From contig NZ_BNJF01000010.1 of NCBI RefSeq assembly GCF_016587355.1, positions 62,001 through 126,000 on the forward strand: a stretch of DNA of 64,000 bases, in the 5' to 3' direction. Source of the DNA: Ktedonospora formicarum (GTDB lineage: Bacteria; Chloroflexota; Ktedonobacteria; Ktedonobacterales; Ktedonobacteraceae). The translations under genes were made by a program, and so were the position numbers. Position 1 is the first letter of the stretch. Every line of letters begins with the position of its first letter. This document shows positions 1-9,194 of the stretch, in pieces. The notes beneath the pieces are model-generated. The model was not told the origin of the DNA. It was given only the letters and a program-made list of their open reading frames with translations, and did no database searches.

Positions 1-73
1 CGCCGCATGCTGCAAACAGAGATAGAAGGAACGCGAAAACGAACAGAAGCACTACATTCCTTTGTTTAAACAT
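1..73 (-). CDS. N-terminus of a secreted lipoprotein, probably a sugar-binding protein (cut by window edge)
   Basis: Only the first 24 codons are inside the window. They read as a textbook lipoprotein signal: MFKQR, a hydrophobic core rich in V/L/F, then the lipobox LFAAC followed by G. The ATG (codon at 71-73) has an AGGAGGG ribosome site a few bases upstream. The product should be lipid-anchored on the outer face of the cytoplasmic membrane. It is divergent from a ROK-family regulator, an arrangement common for ABC sugar-binding proteins, so that role is inferred; nothing of the mature protein is visible. Confidence 0.7.
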   Translation of the reverse strand, partial: MFKQRNVVLLFVFAFLLSLFAACG

Positions 74-144
74 TTTTCCCTCCTTTGGGATTGCTTTGTA
101 AGACCCAAATGCTAGTAGAAGGACCGCATATTTATACATCCGCT

Positions 145-158
145 TGTATAGATATACA
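145..158. promoter_or_regulatory. Small inverted repeat in the lipoprotein gene promoter region
   Basis: TGTATA-GA-TATACA lies about 75 bases upstream of the lipoprotein start, next to a TATAAA-like box readable on the minus strand. It could be an operator for the adjacent ROK protein; this is inferred from position only. Confidence 0.35.
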
Positions 159-842
159 TGTCATAACAAGTAATCCTTCGCCGTTTGAGAAGCATATAGA
201 TTAAGAAGATGATAGAGTGTACACAAATGGAAGAAATAGAGCTTTGGAGAAAAAGAGCGCGCAGCTACTGCATTGTGAATGCCCTGCTCATTTGATTGTT
301 GCGAAGATTGAGTGCTCGCCACAAATTGATCTCCTTCGGCACTGACAGAGAAACGTATCCATTGAGCGTACCGCAACGGCGTTGGTATACTAAAGCTGCA
401 TATAGCAATTGCCGCCGTAAAAAAAGACATAGAATGATAGGCAAAATACCCATTTTTACGTGCTGTATTGCCATATGACTCTGGTGCAGAAAACCGCGTC
501 AGCCTTCACTGGTGCTTTCAGCGATGCGCCCCCTCTCCCTGAGACAGGAATCTGGCAGCGTCCTTAATTTGAAAGTCGCAATGAAGTAATAACATACCTC
601 TTACATACCTGTCAATGCTTTCTACTCCATTTTGTGGCAAAGTTATGTAAATTGCTGATCAAAAAAAGCAGTTATTGGTACTCTTGGGCCTGTAAATGTT
701 TGCCATCTGGAGCAGTATTGCTGCACAGGAGCCGGGGCGCTTTCCATCTTCTTTATCTCGAGCGCATGTTGCTTCTGTAGTATTATTTCGCGTAGAATAG
801 GATCAGAAAGTGTCTTTTCCGATGGGCAAAGTAGCATAAATC

Positions 843-872
843 TTGACCAAATGTCCGTGATATCGCTATAAT
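843..872 (+). promoter_or_regulatory. Sigma-70-type promoter of the ROK gene
   Basis: TTGACC (843-848), an 18-base spacer and TATAAT (867-872) lie about 45 bases upstream of the ROK start, which also has AAAGGGGA as ribosome site. Confidence 0.6.
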
Positions 873-916
873 AACGCCCATATTTAATTGAAAATATCAA
901 ATAAAGGGGATGCAAA

Positions 917-2164
917 ATGGGAACGAGGCCACGAACTAATGGACACTACGGAGGAACGAGCCTGAAGGGGCTGCGACGTAACAATCGTGGTTTCGTCTAT
1001 CGTGCTATATGGGACCTCAAGCGTGTTTCCCGTGCTGAACTTGCCTCTGTGACAGGCTTGCATCCCGCAACGATCACCCACATTGTCGATGAATTATTAG
1101 CTGATAATATGATCGTTGAAGTTGGAAGTGCCGATCCAACTATCGGGCGTCCTCGATTACAATTGCAAGTGCATGCTGAAGTGGCGTATGTTGTAGGTGT
1201 TTCTATGACGCGCGAGGCCGTCTCTGCCGCATTGATTGATCTTGGAGGTGCGGTCAGCGAGGTGATCCAGATTGATGGACTTGATCTTGCCGAGAAGCAG
1301 GAATATACCGTCAATCGTCTTCGGCAAGCTATTGAGATGTTACTAGAAGGCGCGGCATCAACTGGTCGGAATGTGATAGGGATTGGAATTGGTTTTCCTG
1401 GCCCGGTTGATCCTGCTACAGGACAAACCTATTTGACGGAGGCGAAGGGAATACGAGAGCCTCTCTCTTTCTATCTCGGTGCGCGGCTGGCGGAATACTT
1501 TAAGCACCCTTTATATATAGATAATGATTCAAATGCCCTGGCCTTAGCTGAACAATATTTTGGCGAATGCCATAATGTCCATGATTTTGTCTGTATCAAT
1601 TGTGGCATCGGAATTGGTGCGGGTATTGTCTGTAATGGAGATGTCTATTATGGCCCTTACGGCAATGCGGGTGAAATTGGGCATAATGTCGTGGATATTG
1701 ACGGCGTTGAATGTGTGTGTGGGAATCGAGGTTGTCTGACATGCTATGCTTCTATACCCGCTATCATTGAGCAGGTAGCAACTGTGTTGCCACACTATCC
1801 AGAGCCACCAACCCTAAATTATATCGCGACGTTATATCGCGAAGGGCATGAACGAGTAATTGAAGTAGTGGATAGAATTTCGAGATATCTGGGGCTTTCG
1901 ATTATCAATATAGTCAATACTCTAGCGCCAGAGGTTGTGGTGCTCAGCAGCCATCTTGAGCAGCTTGCCCCAATTATTGCGCAGAATATCCAGGTTCAGA
2001 TGAGACATAACCTGGCCTCTCCTATGCATGAGCATACTCAGATTGTGAGTTCGCGTTTAAAATATGCGTCTCTACAAGGTTCTGCCATGCTCGTGATTCG
2101 TCAGATATACACCAGCGGTAGTTTTCATATTCACTCGGATGCGGCTCTCTCATCCACTAAGTAG
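917..2164 (+). CDS. ROK-family transcriptional regulator (NagC/XylR type)
   Basis: 415 aa, typical of ROK regulators: an N-terminal winged helix (about residues 20-70, containing ELASVTGLHPATITHIV) followed by a sugar-kinase-like ROK domain. Visible landmarks are the phosphate-binding glycines in IGIGFPGPVDP, the sugar-site DNDSNALALAEQYFG, the EIGH motif and the zinc-binding CVCGNRGC. Such proteins bind operators and release on binding a sugar or sugar phosphate. The ATG has a good ribosome site (AAAGGGGA) and promoter. The divergent lipoprotein is the likely target. The presence of the DNA-binding arm argues for regulator rather than sugar kinase; the effector is unknown. Confidence 0.9.
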   Translation: MGTRPRTNGHYGGTSLKGLRRNNRGFVYRAIWDLKRVSRAELASVTGLHPATITHIVDELLADNMIVEVGSADPTIGRPRLQLQVHAEVAYVVGVSMTREAVSAALIDLGGAVSEVIQIDGLDLAEKQEYTVNRLRQAIEMLLEGAASTGRNVIGIGIGFPGPVDPATGQTYLTEAKGIREPLSFYLGARLAEYFKHPLYIDNDSNALALAEQYFGECHNVHDFVCINCGIGIGAGIVCNGDVYYGPYGNAGEIGHNVVDIDGVECVCGNRGCLTCYASIPAIIEQVATVLPHYPEPPTLNYIATLYREGHERVIEVVDRISRYLGLSIINIVNTLAPEVVVLSSHLEQLAPIIAQNIQVQMRHNLASPMHEHTQIVSSRLKYASLQGSAMLVIRQIYTSGSFHIHSDAALSSTK

Positions 2165-2179
2165 TTTCCTCATCTGGCT

Positions 2180-3046
2180 TTAATGGGTTTGTGCGCCAGC
2201 ATGTATGGTTTCCTGTATTGTCTTCAGTTTGCTTGCTGTCTCTGGTGATGCCGGTGCATAGGTTACCATGTGAAGCGGAGGTGTTACTGGTACGATAAAG
2301 ATGGTACTGGCAAAGTGGAGACGACCCACCCGAGGATGGTTTAAGATCTTCTCATTGTAAATATCACATGAGGCTTGCACATTGTGTTGTGACCACAATG
2401 TGCGGAACTCAAGACTTTCCTTCTGTAAATCGGCTAGCAGATGCTCAAACCAGGTATCACCAATATACTTATCATAGGCGGAACGAAAATACATGACGGC
2501 ATGCTGGGCAGCCAGTTCCCAATCAACAAAAAGTTCGCGTGCCGCAGGATTGGTAAACATATCCCAAATTCTATTGCGCTCTCGCTCCGTACGCAGAGAG
2601 AAATCACCAAAGATGTGACAGGCACCTTCGTTCCAGGCAACTGGATTAAAGCGATGATCAATGAGCATCGCGGGTGTGGGTGAGAGAGCATCGAGCACAG
2701 CTTGAATGCCAGGAGGGGTTGGGGCTGTATTGGTGTGTTGCTCCACAACTGGAACCATACCACGGGCAAGAACAAAAAGGTGGCGGCGCTCTTCGTTATT
2801 GAGTTGTAGCGTTTCGGTGAGCCGCTCAAGTACTTGTTCAGAGACCGTAATGTCACGCCCCTGTTCAAGCCAGGTGTACCAGGAAACGCCGACACCGGCA
2901 AGAAGGGCAACTTCATCACGTCTGAGTCCTGGAGTTCGTCGCCTCCCAAGTGTAGGAAGGTCAAACTGTTCGGGTTGTAAGCGCTCTCGCCGAGTGCGCA
3001 GAAAACTAGCAAGCTCACTTCGCCGCTTTTGCGTGTTCTCTCTCAT
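2180..3046 (-). CDS. MmyB-type helix-turn-helix regulator
   Basis: 288 aa. The N-terminus is an XRE helix-turn-helix with the typical MmyB opening: ELASFLRTRRERL, RRTPGLRRDEVALLAGV and SWYTWLEQGRD. The rest (about residues 105-285) is the MmyB ligand-binding domain, a PAS-like fold that in Streptomyces binds fatty acids, with the landmarks PTPAMLIDHRFNPVAWN and the Asn/Trp-rich core. The ATG at 3046 is preceded by AAGGGG. It converges with the ROK gene (15 bases between stops) and is divergent from the damaged LuxR gene, whose regulation it may once have shared; target and ligand are unknown. Confidence 0.9.
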   Translation of the reverse strand: MRENTQKRRSELASFLRTRRERLQPEQFDLPTLGRRRTPGLRRDEVALLAGVGVSWYTWLEQGRDITVSEQVLERLTETLQLNNEERRHLFVLARGMVPVVEQHTNTAPTPPGIQAVLDALSPTPAMLIDHRFNPVAWNEGACHIFGDFSLRTERERNRIWDMFTNPAARELFVDWELAAQHAVMYFRSAYDKYIGDTWFEHLLADLQKESLEFRTLWSQHNVQASCDIYNEKILNHPRVGRLHFASTIFIVPVTPPLHMVTYAPASPETASKLKTIQETIHAGAQTH

Positions 3047-3296
3047 GTGATTTATTCCCCTTTGCTTCAGACAAAATCTTCATAAGGTCGCTTGCCAGAG
3101 GCGCGATGCTAGTTGGTGGCGCTTGCTACCTTATCATCGCCCATATATCTTTCTCTATCGGCGTGTCCTTCCTGAGAATGTAGCCTCCTCAACCGTTATG
3201 TCTATAATAACGATTTTTCAGGACCCTGGCATTCCTCTGCTAGATAATGTCTTTTAGCCAGGTGAACTGAGTCATTCCCATTAACGTTTCTTCCCC

Positions 3297-4653
3297 TTGA
3301 GCGTTCATGCTCACCCTGATATACTCCCTATTAGGGTAGTGTTAGGATCTTTGCCTAATACCTTCTATTTGCGGGGCCTCGCTACCCTCTGTCTGCATCT
3401 GGCTCAAGGAATGGCATATCTGTTGAGTCTCGATTTTGCCGCTGCCGAGCGCGTGTTGAGTGAGGCTCGCACGACGGTTTCGGTAACGAACTATCATTTC
3501 CTGAACCTGATTGTTATGGGGATGCTGGATTGTTATGGGGATGCTGGCGGACCTGTATGAAACGCAAGGCGAATTGCGCAAGAGCGAACAGTTGTATCGT
3601 CATCTGCTGCTGCTCTTTGGGTCGCGCAAAGAAGTCCAGCCGGTCATTTCAGGCTGGATTTCCATGATTTATGCCAATCTGCTCCTCGAATGGAACCGTC
3701 TTAACGAAGCTGAACATGCGCTTCAGCGGGCGTCAAGCGCGTCGCTAAGGACCGCCCACAAGGAATTTACCCTTGAATACCATCTTATTCAACAACGCCT
3801 TTTTCTCATTAGAGGCAACGACAAAGAGGCGTTTACCATCTTGCAGGAAATCGAAGGGGATCTCCCTCTTATGCAGCCATCGCGACTCGTCACGGCGGCA
3901 GCCAGACTGGCGCGAACACGATGGCTATTGAGCCAGGGGCAGATTGAGGATGCGGCACATTGGCTCAAAACACAGCACCTTCGTTATGAAAATGCATTCT
4001 CCGAGGACCCTTACAAAGACCTCCCAGGGGTAGGAAATTTGATCTTTACAGAATATATGCTCCTGGCTCGTGTACTCATCGCACAGGGGCGACACGCACC
4101 CCGAGATGCATATCTTAAAGAAGCACTGGCCCTGTTGGACCATTTTCGTCTTCCTTCAGAACAGGTTGGCTTGACGAAGCGCGTAATTGAAGCCCTGATT
4201 CTTACATCACTGGTGTACCAGGCGCAAGGGGAGACGTCTACCGCGTTGGCAACGCTTTCACGGGCTGTCTCTCTGGCAGAATCTGGAGGTTTTGTGCGCC
4301 TCTTCATCGACGAAGGCGAGCCCATGAATATTCTGCTTGTTCGCTTGAATGTTTACAAAGTATCGACGCAGGTCTATCTGCAATCATTATTAGAGGCTGT
4401 ATCGCACCCAAACACGCCTGAAGTAGGGCAGGATGGAACCCCTGCCCTCTCATTGCTCCCGGAAGCATTGAGCAGGCGTGAGCGAGAGGTGCTGACACTG
4501 CTGGCTACCGGCGCCTCAAACCAGGAGATTGCGGCCCTCCTTGTCATTGCTCCCAACACGGCCAAACGTCATGTGAAACATATCCTCGCCAAATTGGCTG
4601 TAACCAATCGCGTTCAGGCGGTAACACGCGCGCGCGAACTCCACTTACTGTAG
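3297..4653 (+). pseudogene. LuxR/MalT-type regulator, truncated and frameshifted
   Basis: The C-terminal part is a clear LuxR helix-turn-helix (LSRREREVLTLLATG, NQEIAALL, NTAKRHVKHILAKL) behind a helical TPR-like repeat region. The family normally has some 850-900 residues with an N-terminal ATPase; here no ATPase is found upstream, so the 5' half is missing. In addition, a 19-base tandem duplication at 3509-3547 shifts the frame: removing one copy joins LNLIVMGMLADLYETQGEL without a break. The downstream piece (from 3511) could in principle be translated on its own as a DNA-binding fragment. It stands before the exporter genes, whose activator it may have been. Confidence 0.8.
3509..3547. 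repeat. 19-bp perfect tandem duplication causing a frameshift
   Basis: The unit ttgttatggggatgctgga (3511-3529) is repeated immediately (3530-3547, with the period also covering 3509-3510). Nineteen is not a multiple of three, so the duplication disrupts the regulator gene. Confidence 0.9.
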
Positions 4654-4761
4654 TCAAAGATACTCCCCATAGTGCTCCTGGGGGGGCAGGACAATATCTT
4701 TTCACTCCACTACACTTCTGATATGCGAGGAGGCATCACATGCCCTCTTGGAGAAGAACGG

Positions 4762-5784
4762 ATGAAAGGAACGATCCTGATGGCAAACAGACCGGCCATT
4801 CTGGCCGAAAGCTTACACAAATCGTATGGCAAAACCCATGCGCTTGCCGGGCTAGACCTGATCGCTGAGGAAGGGAGTGTGCTCGGGGTGCTTGGCCCCA
4901 ACGGAGCAGGCAAAACCACAGCCGTACGTATTCTGACTACCCTGCTCAAGCCTGACAGCGGGCACGCGGAGATTGTGGGGCTGGATGTCGTGAAGCATGC
5001 GGCAGCAGTTCGTTCGCGAATTGGTTTGACGGGTCAATATGCTGCGGTCGATGAAATGTTGACTGGCTACGAAAACTTACAGATGGTTGGGCAGTTGTAT
5101 CATCTCTCGGCGAAGGTCGCGAAGCGGCGTGCCCGTGAATTGCTCATGCGCTTTGATCTCATGGATGCCGCTTCTCGCCTGGTGAAGACATACTCAGGAG
5201 GGATGCGTCGTCGTCTCGATCTCGCGGCAAGCTTTATTATGACGCCACTTATTCTCTTTCTGGATGAACCCACTACCGGCCTTGATCCACGTGGACGCCT
5301 GGCTATGTGGGAGGTGATTCGAGAACTAGTAGCTGCGGGAACAACCGTCTTACTCACAACGCAATACCTGGAGGAAGCTGAGCAACTTGCCACTCAGATC
5401 GTGATTATTGATCAAGGGTGCGTCATCGCTAAAGGTACGGCTGATGATCTGAAAGCGCAAATCGGCGGAGAGCGGCTTGAACTGACTGTGGGTCATGGGA
5501 GTGACTTACAGGTAGCTTCCCAGGTGATTCGTCCATATAGCTCGGGCGAAATTCAGATCGACAGTGAAAACCGCCATCTGGTGGTGCCAGTGACGTATGG
5601 AGCGCAGCAACTGGTGGCAATTGTGCGTGATCTGGATGATGCAGGCATACTTCTGAAGGATCTGGTTTTGCGTCGTCCCACGCTAGATGATGTTTTTCTT
5701 TCCCTTACCGGCCATTCTTCTATTGATAAGCCTCAGTCTTCACAGATTCCGATGGCTCAGACACAGGAAAGGAGCGCACGATGA
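4762..5784 (+). CDS. ABC-2 type exporter ATP-binding protein (DrrA family)
   Basis: 340 aa from this start. It carries Walker A GPNGAGKTT, signature SGGMRRRLDLA, Walker B LILFLDEPTTGLDP and the H/Q-loop TTQYLEEAEQLA, followed by the C-terminal extension (RRPTLDDVFLSLTG) typical of daunorubicin-resistance ATPases. The cytosolic dimer powers export of a drug or lipid through the partner permease encoded next, whose ATG overlaps this stop by four bases. Two starts are possible: ATG 4762 with GGAG, or ATG 4780 with AAAGGA; the family begins close to either. With the permease broken by a stop codon, this pump may be inactive. Confidence 0.9.
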   Translation: MKGTILMANRPAILAESLHKSYGKTHALAGLDLIAEEGSVLGVLGPNGAGKTTAVRILTTLLKPDSGHAEIVGLDVVKHAAAVRSRIGLTGQYAAVDEMLTGYENLQMVGQLYHLSAKVAKRRARELLMRFDLMDAASRLVKTYSGGMRRRLDLAASFIMTPLILFLDEPTTGLDPRGRLAMWEVIRELVAAGTTVLLTTQYLEEAEQLATQIVIIDQGCVIAKGTADDLKAQIGGERLELTVGHGSDLQVASQVIRPYSSGEIQIDSENRHLVVPVTYGAQQLVAIVRDLDDAGILLKDLVLRRPTLDDVFLSLTGHSSIDKPQSSQIPMAQTQERSAR

Positions 5785-6602
5785 ACAGTAGCAGACGCTC
5801 GCCAGTAGAGACCGTTGTTCCACTGGTCCGCCCTGCCTTCTACTGGACGCTGGTCAATGCATACGTGATAGCGAGGCGCTAGATACGGCAAATTCCACGC
5901 ATTCCTGATGAACTCGTTACCTCTACTATCCAGCCAATCATAACGGTGCTGCTCTTTCGCTACATGTTTGGAGGAGCCATCAACATCCCTGGTACCAGCT
6001 ATATCAATTACCTGATGGCTGGCGTGTTTGTACAATCTATTGTCTTTGGTTCAGCCTCTGTTGGAGTAGGGGTCGCAAACGACTTACAACGCGGTATGAT
6101 TGATCGGTTTCGCTCATTGCCGATGGCTCAATCGGCTGTGCTTACTGGTCGCATTGTTGCTGACCAGATTCGCAGCGCCTTCATCATCCTGGTTACCTGG
6201 ATCGTTGGTCTGCTCGTTGGTTTTCGACCAGAGGGGACGCTTCTCTCCTGGATTGCGGCCTCCGCGCTCCTATTGCTCGTCAGCTTCGTGTTCGCGTGGA
6301 TCTCGGCGCTGTGCGGGTTGTTGTTTCGCAGTGTGGAGGCTGTGCAGCAGGCTGGACTGGTCTGGATTCTGCCGTTCGCGTTTGGTAGTAGTGCGTTTGT
6401 GCCGCTTACAACCGTGCCCGGTTGGTTACGCGCGTTTGCTGAGCATCAGCCAGTCTCTCTGGTAATGGATGCAGTGCGTGGTCTGTTGCTTAACCATCCT
6501 AATGCCTCAACCATTATCTCCGCCCTCATCTGGTGTCTATGTCTTCTCGCGGTCTTCATCCCGGCATCCGTATGGGCTTATGGACGCCGCGCAGCACGCT
6601 AA
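5781..6602 (+). pseudogene. ABC-2 exporter permease interrupted by an in-frame TAG
   Basis: The gene starts with ATG at 5781, overlapping the ATPase stop (ATGA), with GGAAAGGAG upstream. It reads MNSSRRSPVETVV and on to YVIARR, then TAG at 5880-5882, and continues in the same frame as RQIPRIPDELVTSTIQP through six hydrophobic segments to a normal end (273 codons). The residues around the stop match the usual ABC-2 permease N-terminus, so the family tie is firm and the stop is a single-codon lesion, perhaps from a Leu TTG codon. Restart at GTG 5946 would lose the first cytoplasmic segment and part of the first membrane helix. It may be a true nonsense mutation or a base-call error. Confidence 0.8.
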
Positions 6603-6958
6603 CAAGAGATCTTCTTTTTGTCAAATACATTTGTAAGAGCAGAGGTGAAAATGATTGCCTCTGCCCTTTGTTTCTGGTGGAGTTCCGTTATCCGAAACTG
6701 ACCCAAATACGGACAAGCCCTATCTGGCGTTCGGTTCCTGCTTCAACGAACAACCTGCCTGGATGTACCAGGTCTTACAGGATCTCCACAGGCGTACATT
6801 CCGGTGTCACTCACCGTACGAGGAGCAATTCTAGCAGAAACGAGGGAAGAACGCAAGAGCAACAGATGTCAACAGAAAGGGAGACTTGTCCACTCTTCAA
6901 GAAACTTGTTTTGACCCTTTCCGTGGCCTTTATAACACCTCTTGTTGTGGTCAAGCGC
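6603..6958. other. 356-bp spacer without a recognisable gene
   Basis: It lies between convergent damaged genes. Apart from the hairpin at 6639-6676 I see no coding frame with a ribosome site or family resemblance. Confidence 0.5.
6639..6676 (+). terminator. Possible terminator after the exporter genes
   Basis: GCAGAGG (6639-6645) and CCTCTGC (6658-6664) form a 7-bp stem with a 12-base loop, followed by the T-rich stretch cctttgtttctgg. Confidence 0.5.
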
Positions 6959-7902
6959 CTACACAATTAATTCCCTGGCAAAGAAGCGCAGCATATCCAG
7001 ATTCAGGACATCAGGGAAGCGGAGGATGACCTCCTGAACTCCGATCTCCTCCAACTTCGCCAGGCGTTTGCGCAATGTATCCGGGCTTCCAACCAGGGAG
7101 CTTGCTAAAATGGCGGCTCTACCAGGCAGGTTAGTGGGAATCTTTGCTTCCGCTTGCTCATCGGTCTCACCAATCATACAGGAGAGCGTCACGGTGCGGT
7201 GAATCTGCTCATAATCGCGCCCTACGGTTTCACAGTGTTTTTTCAACGCATCAAGCTTGCGCTGAATAGTTTCCAGAGAACCGCTGACATTGCAGGCGTT
7301 GCCATACTGAGCAACCAGCTTGAGTGTGATTTGCTCTCCGCCTCCGCCAATTAACAGGGGTATATGCGGCTTTTGTACGCTTTTCGGCTGATTGATGGCA
7401 CCGCGCACCTGATAGTAGTTTCCCTCGAAGACCGCCTCTTCTTGCGTCCACATGGCAAGGATCACCTGTACTGCCTCGCGCAACTGGCGCAGGCGCTCGG
7501 GGTCTCCGGATATTCGTAGCCATAGGCGTAATACTCATTCTCGAGCCCACCCGCACCAATCCCAAAGTTCAGTCGTCCGTGTGAGAGCACATCGACGGTA
7601 CTGGCCATTTTCGCCAGGAGTGCGGGATTGCGGTAGCTATTGCAGGTAACCATTTGCCCAATGCGAATCCGGTGCGTATCGCGTGCAATGGCCGAGGCTG
7701 AGGTCCAGCACTCAAAGGTCACTTCCTGGGATGGCCTGGGAAAGGTCTGAAAATGGTCAACCAACCACAGAGAGGTAAAACCAACCTCCTCGGCGACCTG
7801 GGCAACCTGTGTCATTGTTTCATACGCTTCAACAGGATCTTTCCTGCTCGCCAGTTCCATTGTCCAGCCTTGTGGCAGTGAGAGGCCAAATTGGAGAGGC
7901 AT
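6959..7902 (-). pseudogene. LLM-class (F420-dependent-type) oxidoreductase, frameshifted
   Basis: Two frames together make one luciferase-like TIM-barrel protein of about 314 aa. The first (from ATG 7902, RBS GGAG) has FGLSLPQGW, FTSLWLVDHF, IRIGQMVTCNSYRNPALLAKMASTVDVLSHGRLNFGIGAGG and ends in sense at YEYPETP. The second resumes with RLRQLREAVQVILAMW, PHIPLLIGGGGEQITLKLVAQYGNACN and the family C-terminus. They join if one base is restored in the GGGG run at 7499-7502 (CCCC on the coding strand). Homologues reduce diverse substrates with coenzyme F420 or FMN; the substrate here is unknown. It may be a real deletion or a homopolymer read error. Confidence 0.8.
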
Positions 7903-7917
7903 ACATAGCTCCTTTGA

Positions 7918-8976
7918 TTAATCTTTGTAGAAGTCAGCAAGTGCTCTGAATGCTGCCTTGGGTTCCCAAGGCATATCAGGGTAGGTGTCGCCAAAGTGGT
8001 CCTCCAGGACTTTGACCACGCCCCAACTTGCCATATCCAGATCTTCACGTGGATTGCTCCGGTGTGGCCAACCGTAGCAGACAAAGGTACATGCGAAGGC
8101 GGAGTCGACTCCCTCGGCGGTAAAAATGTCCAGTAGCTCTCGCAGATAGGTGGCCTGCTCCTGTTCGTTGCGGATGTAGTCGCCCTTGAGTCGGACCGGG
8201 GTGGACCCTTCATATTCGATCATCTCTGCGCCGCCCCGAGCGCCGGAGTCGGCTGCTCCTCGGTGGGTGGTACAACCGAACTCGGTGATCGCAACTGGTT
8301 TGCCCTGCGAAACGAGCGTACGGATGCCTTGCTGGTAGATGTGGGCCACTTCCTTCGAGCGGTGCGCATCGACTGAGATAAAATCAAACGGCGTCCAATC
8401 AATGCCCTCAAAAGGGATCGAGGCATAGGTGACTTTGCCGCCGAACCACTCGCGGACTGTCGCGACAGCTTTTGCGAGAAAAGCATTGATGCGGGCGGGG
8501 AGTCCGGCTAGCATCTGGAGTGTTTCCGGCTTCCGTTGCATGAGATTGTCGACGCGCTCCTCAAGGCTGCCACCGGGTAGAAACCCACTGTTGAATAGGC
8601 TCAGTTCGGCGCCAGTAACAAATACAACCTCTGCTCCTCGGTGGCGAATCCGCTCGGCTCGTTTGGCGGCATCTGCGAGCAGGTTGAGCATAGCTTCGGG
8701 GCTATATTGGTAGGTGAATGGCGAGAACCAGACCTCCAGGCCCAGATCAGCGGCATGTTGCGCGGCGAACTCGAGTTGGTCCAGTTCGTCGCCGAACAGG
8801 CGTATCGCGGTGCAGTGCAGATCATCATGTATGATCTGCAATTCGCGCCGGACAAGCTCTGGATCGAATGGTCGGCGGGTGACGCCATCGACACTGAATC
8901 CGGTATCGTACCCAATGCCCCTGGCTCGCAGGGATTTTTTGACTTGTTCGGCTGATTTGGTAGCATTTTGCTGCAT
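7918..8976 (-). CDS. Glycosidase-like TIM-barrel protein, paralogue of the one at 59.4 kb
   Basis: 352 aa from the ATG at 8976, chosen because AAAGGGA lies just upstream. I recognise the fold type, not a named enzyme. Alternating strand/helix pattern and two glutamates in the places expected for clan GH-A glycosidases (E124 in VTGAELSLF and E232 in PVAITEFGC) suggest a retaining glycoside hydrolase-like barrel. No signal peptide is seen, so it is cytosolic. The second copy in this window shares DLHCTA, VWFSP, the two Glu motifs, LDMAS and YPDM.WEPK. Similar proteins are sometimes labelled abortive-infection proteins in databases, with no basis in these motifs. Controlled by a strong promoter with palindromic operator. 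Confidence 0.7.
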   Translation of the reverse strand: MQQNATKSAEQVKKSLRARGIGYDTGFSVDGVTRRPFDPELVRRELQIIHDDLHCTAIRLFGDELDQLEFAAQHAADLGLEVWFSPFTYQYSPEAMLNLLADAAKRAERIRHRGAEVVFVTGAELSLFNSGFLPGGSLEERVDNLMQRKPETLQMLAGLPARINAFLAKAVATVREWFGGKVTYASIPFEGIDWTPFDFISVDAHRSKEVAHIYQQGIRTLVSQGKPVAITEFGCTTHRGAADSGARGGAEMIEYEGSTPVRLKGDYIRNEQEQATYLRELLDIFTAEGVDSAFACTFVCYGWPHRSNPREDLDMASWGVVKVLEDHFGDTYPDMPWEPKAAFRALADFYKD

Positions 8977-9106
8977 ATGTGTTTCCCTTTCAGACAAGAA
9001 TACCAAGTAGGAGGACAGGCGAATATCAGGACATACGTATCTGAAGCCCGGAGCTCGCTCCTCTACGATGCCTCAGAGATATTTTCCTGACGTGTTCTGC
9101 CGCTGT

Positions 9107-9137
9107 TTTCAATGAATGAAATTTTCTTTCATTGAAA
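9107..9137. promoter_or_regulatory. 31-bp near-perfect palindromic operator
   Basis: The outer arms TTTCAATGAA and TTCATTGAAA are perfect; only one inner pair is mismatched around an AT-rich centre. It begins directly downstream of the -10 box of the promoter for the glycosidase-like gene, so a bound repressor would block the start point. Confidence 0.65.
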
Positions 9138-9139
9138 GA

Positions 9140-9168
9140 ATGATACCCCCTCAATCCATCTTTGTCAA
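9140..9168 (-). promoter_or_regulatory. Near-consensus promoter of the glycosidase-like gene
   Basis: On the minus strand, TTGACA (9168-9163), exactly 17 bases, then TATCAT (9145-9140). The operator palindrome follows at once. The leader to the ATG at 8976 is about 155 bases. Confidence 0.7.
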
Positions 9169-9194
9169 CTGCTTTGGGGAGGATGACCAGGCTG

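Larger units (their letters stand above)
74..916. other. 843-bp spacer between divergent lipoprotein and ROK genes
   Basis: The spacer holds the control regions of both flanking genes. A short frame on the minus strand (161-430) begins with a hydrophobic stretch but has no ribosome site and no recognisable family, so I do not call it. Nothing else coding is visible. Confidence 0.5.

Noticed and set aside
161..430. Minus-strand frame of 89 codons with a hydrophobic start
   Set aside because: No ribosome site and no family resemblance; lies in the spacer before the lipoprotein gene.
643..915. Minus-strand frame of 90 codons before the ROK gene
   Set aside because: It covers the ROK promoter on the opposite strand, lacks a ribosome site and looks like chance.
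7918..8976. Abortive-infection (phage defence) gene
   Set aside because: Relatives may carry this label, but the visible motifs fit a glycosidase-like barrel and there is no defence-gene context.
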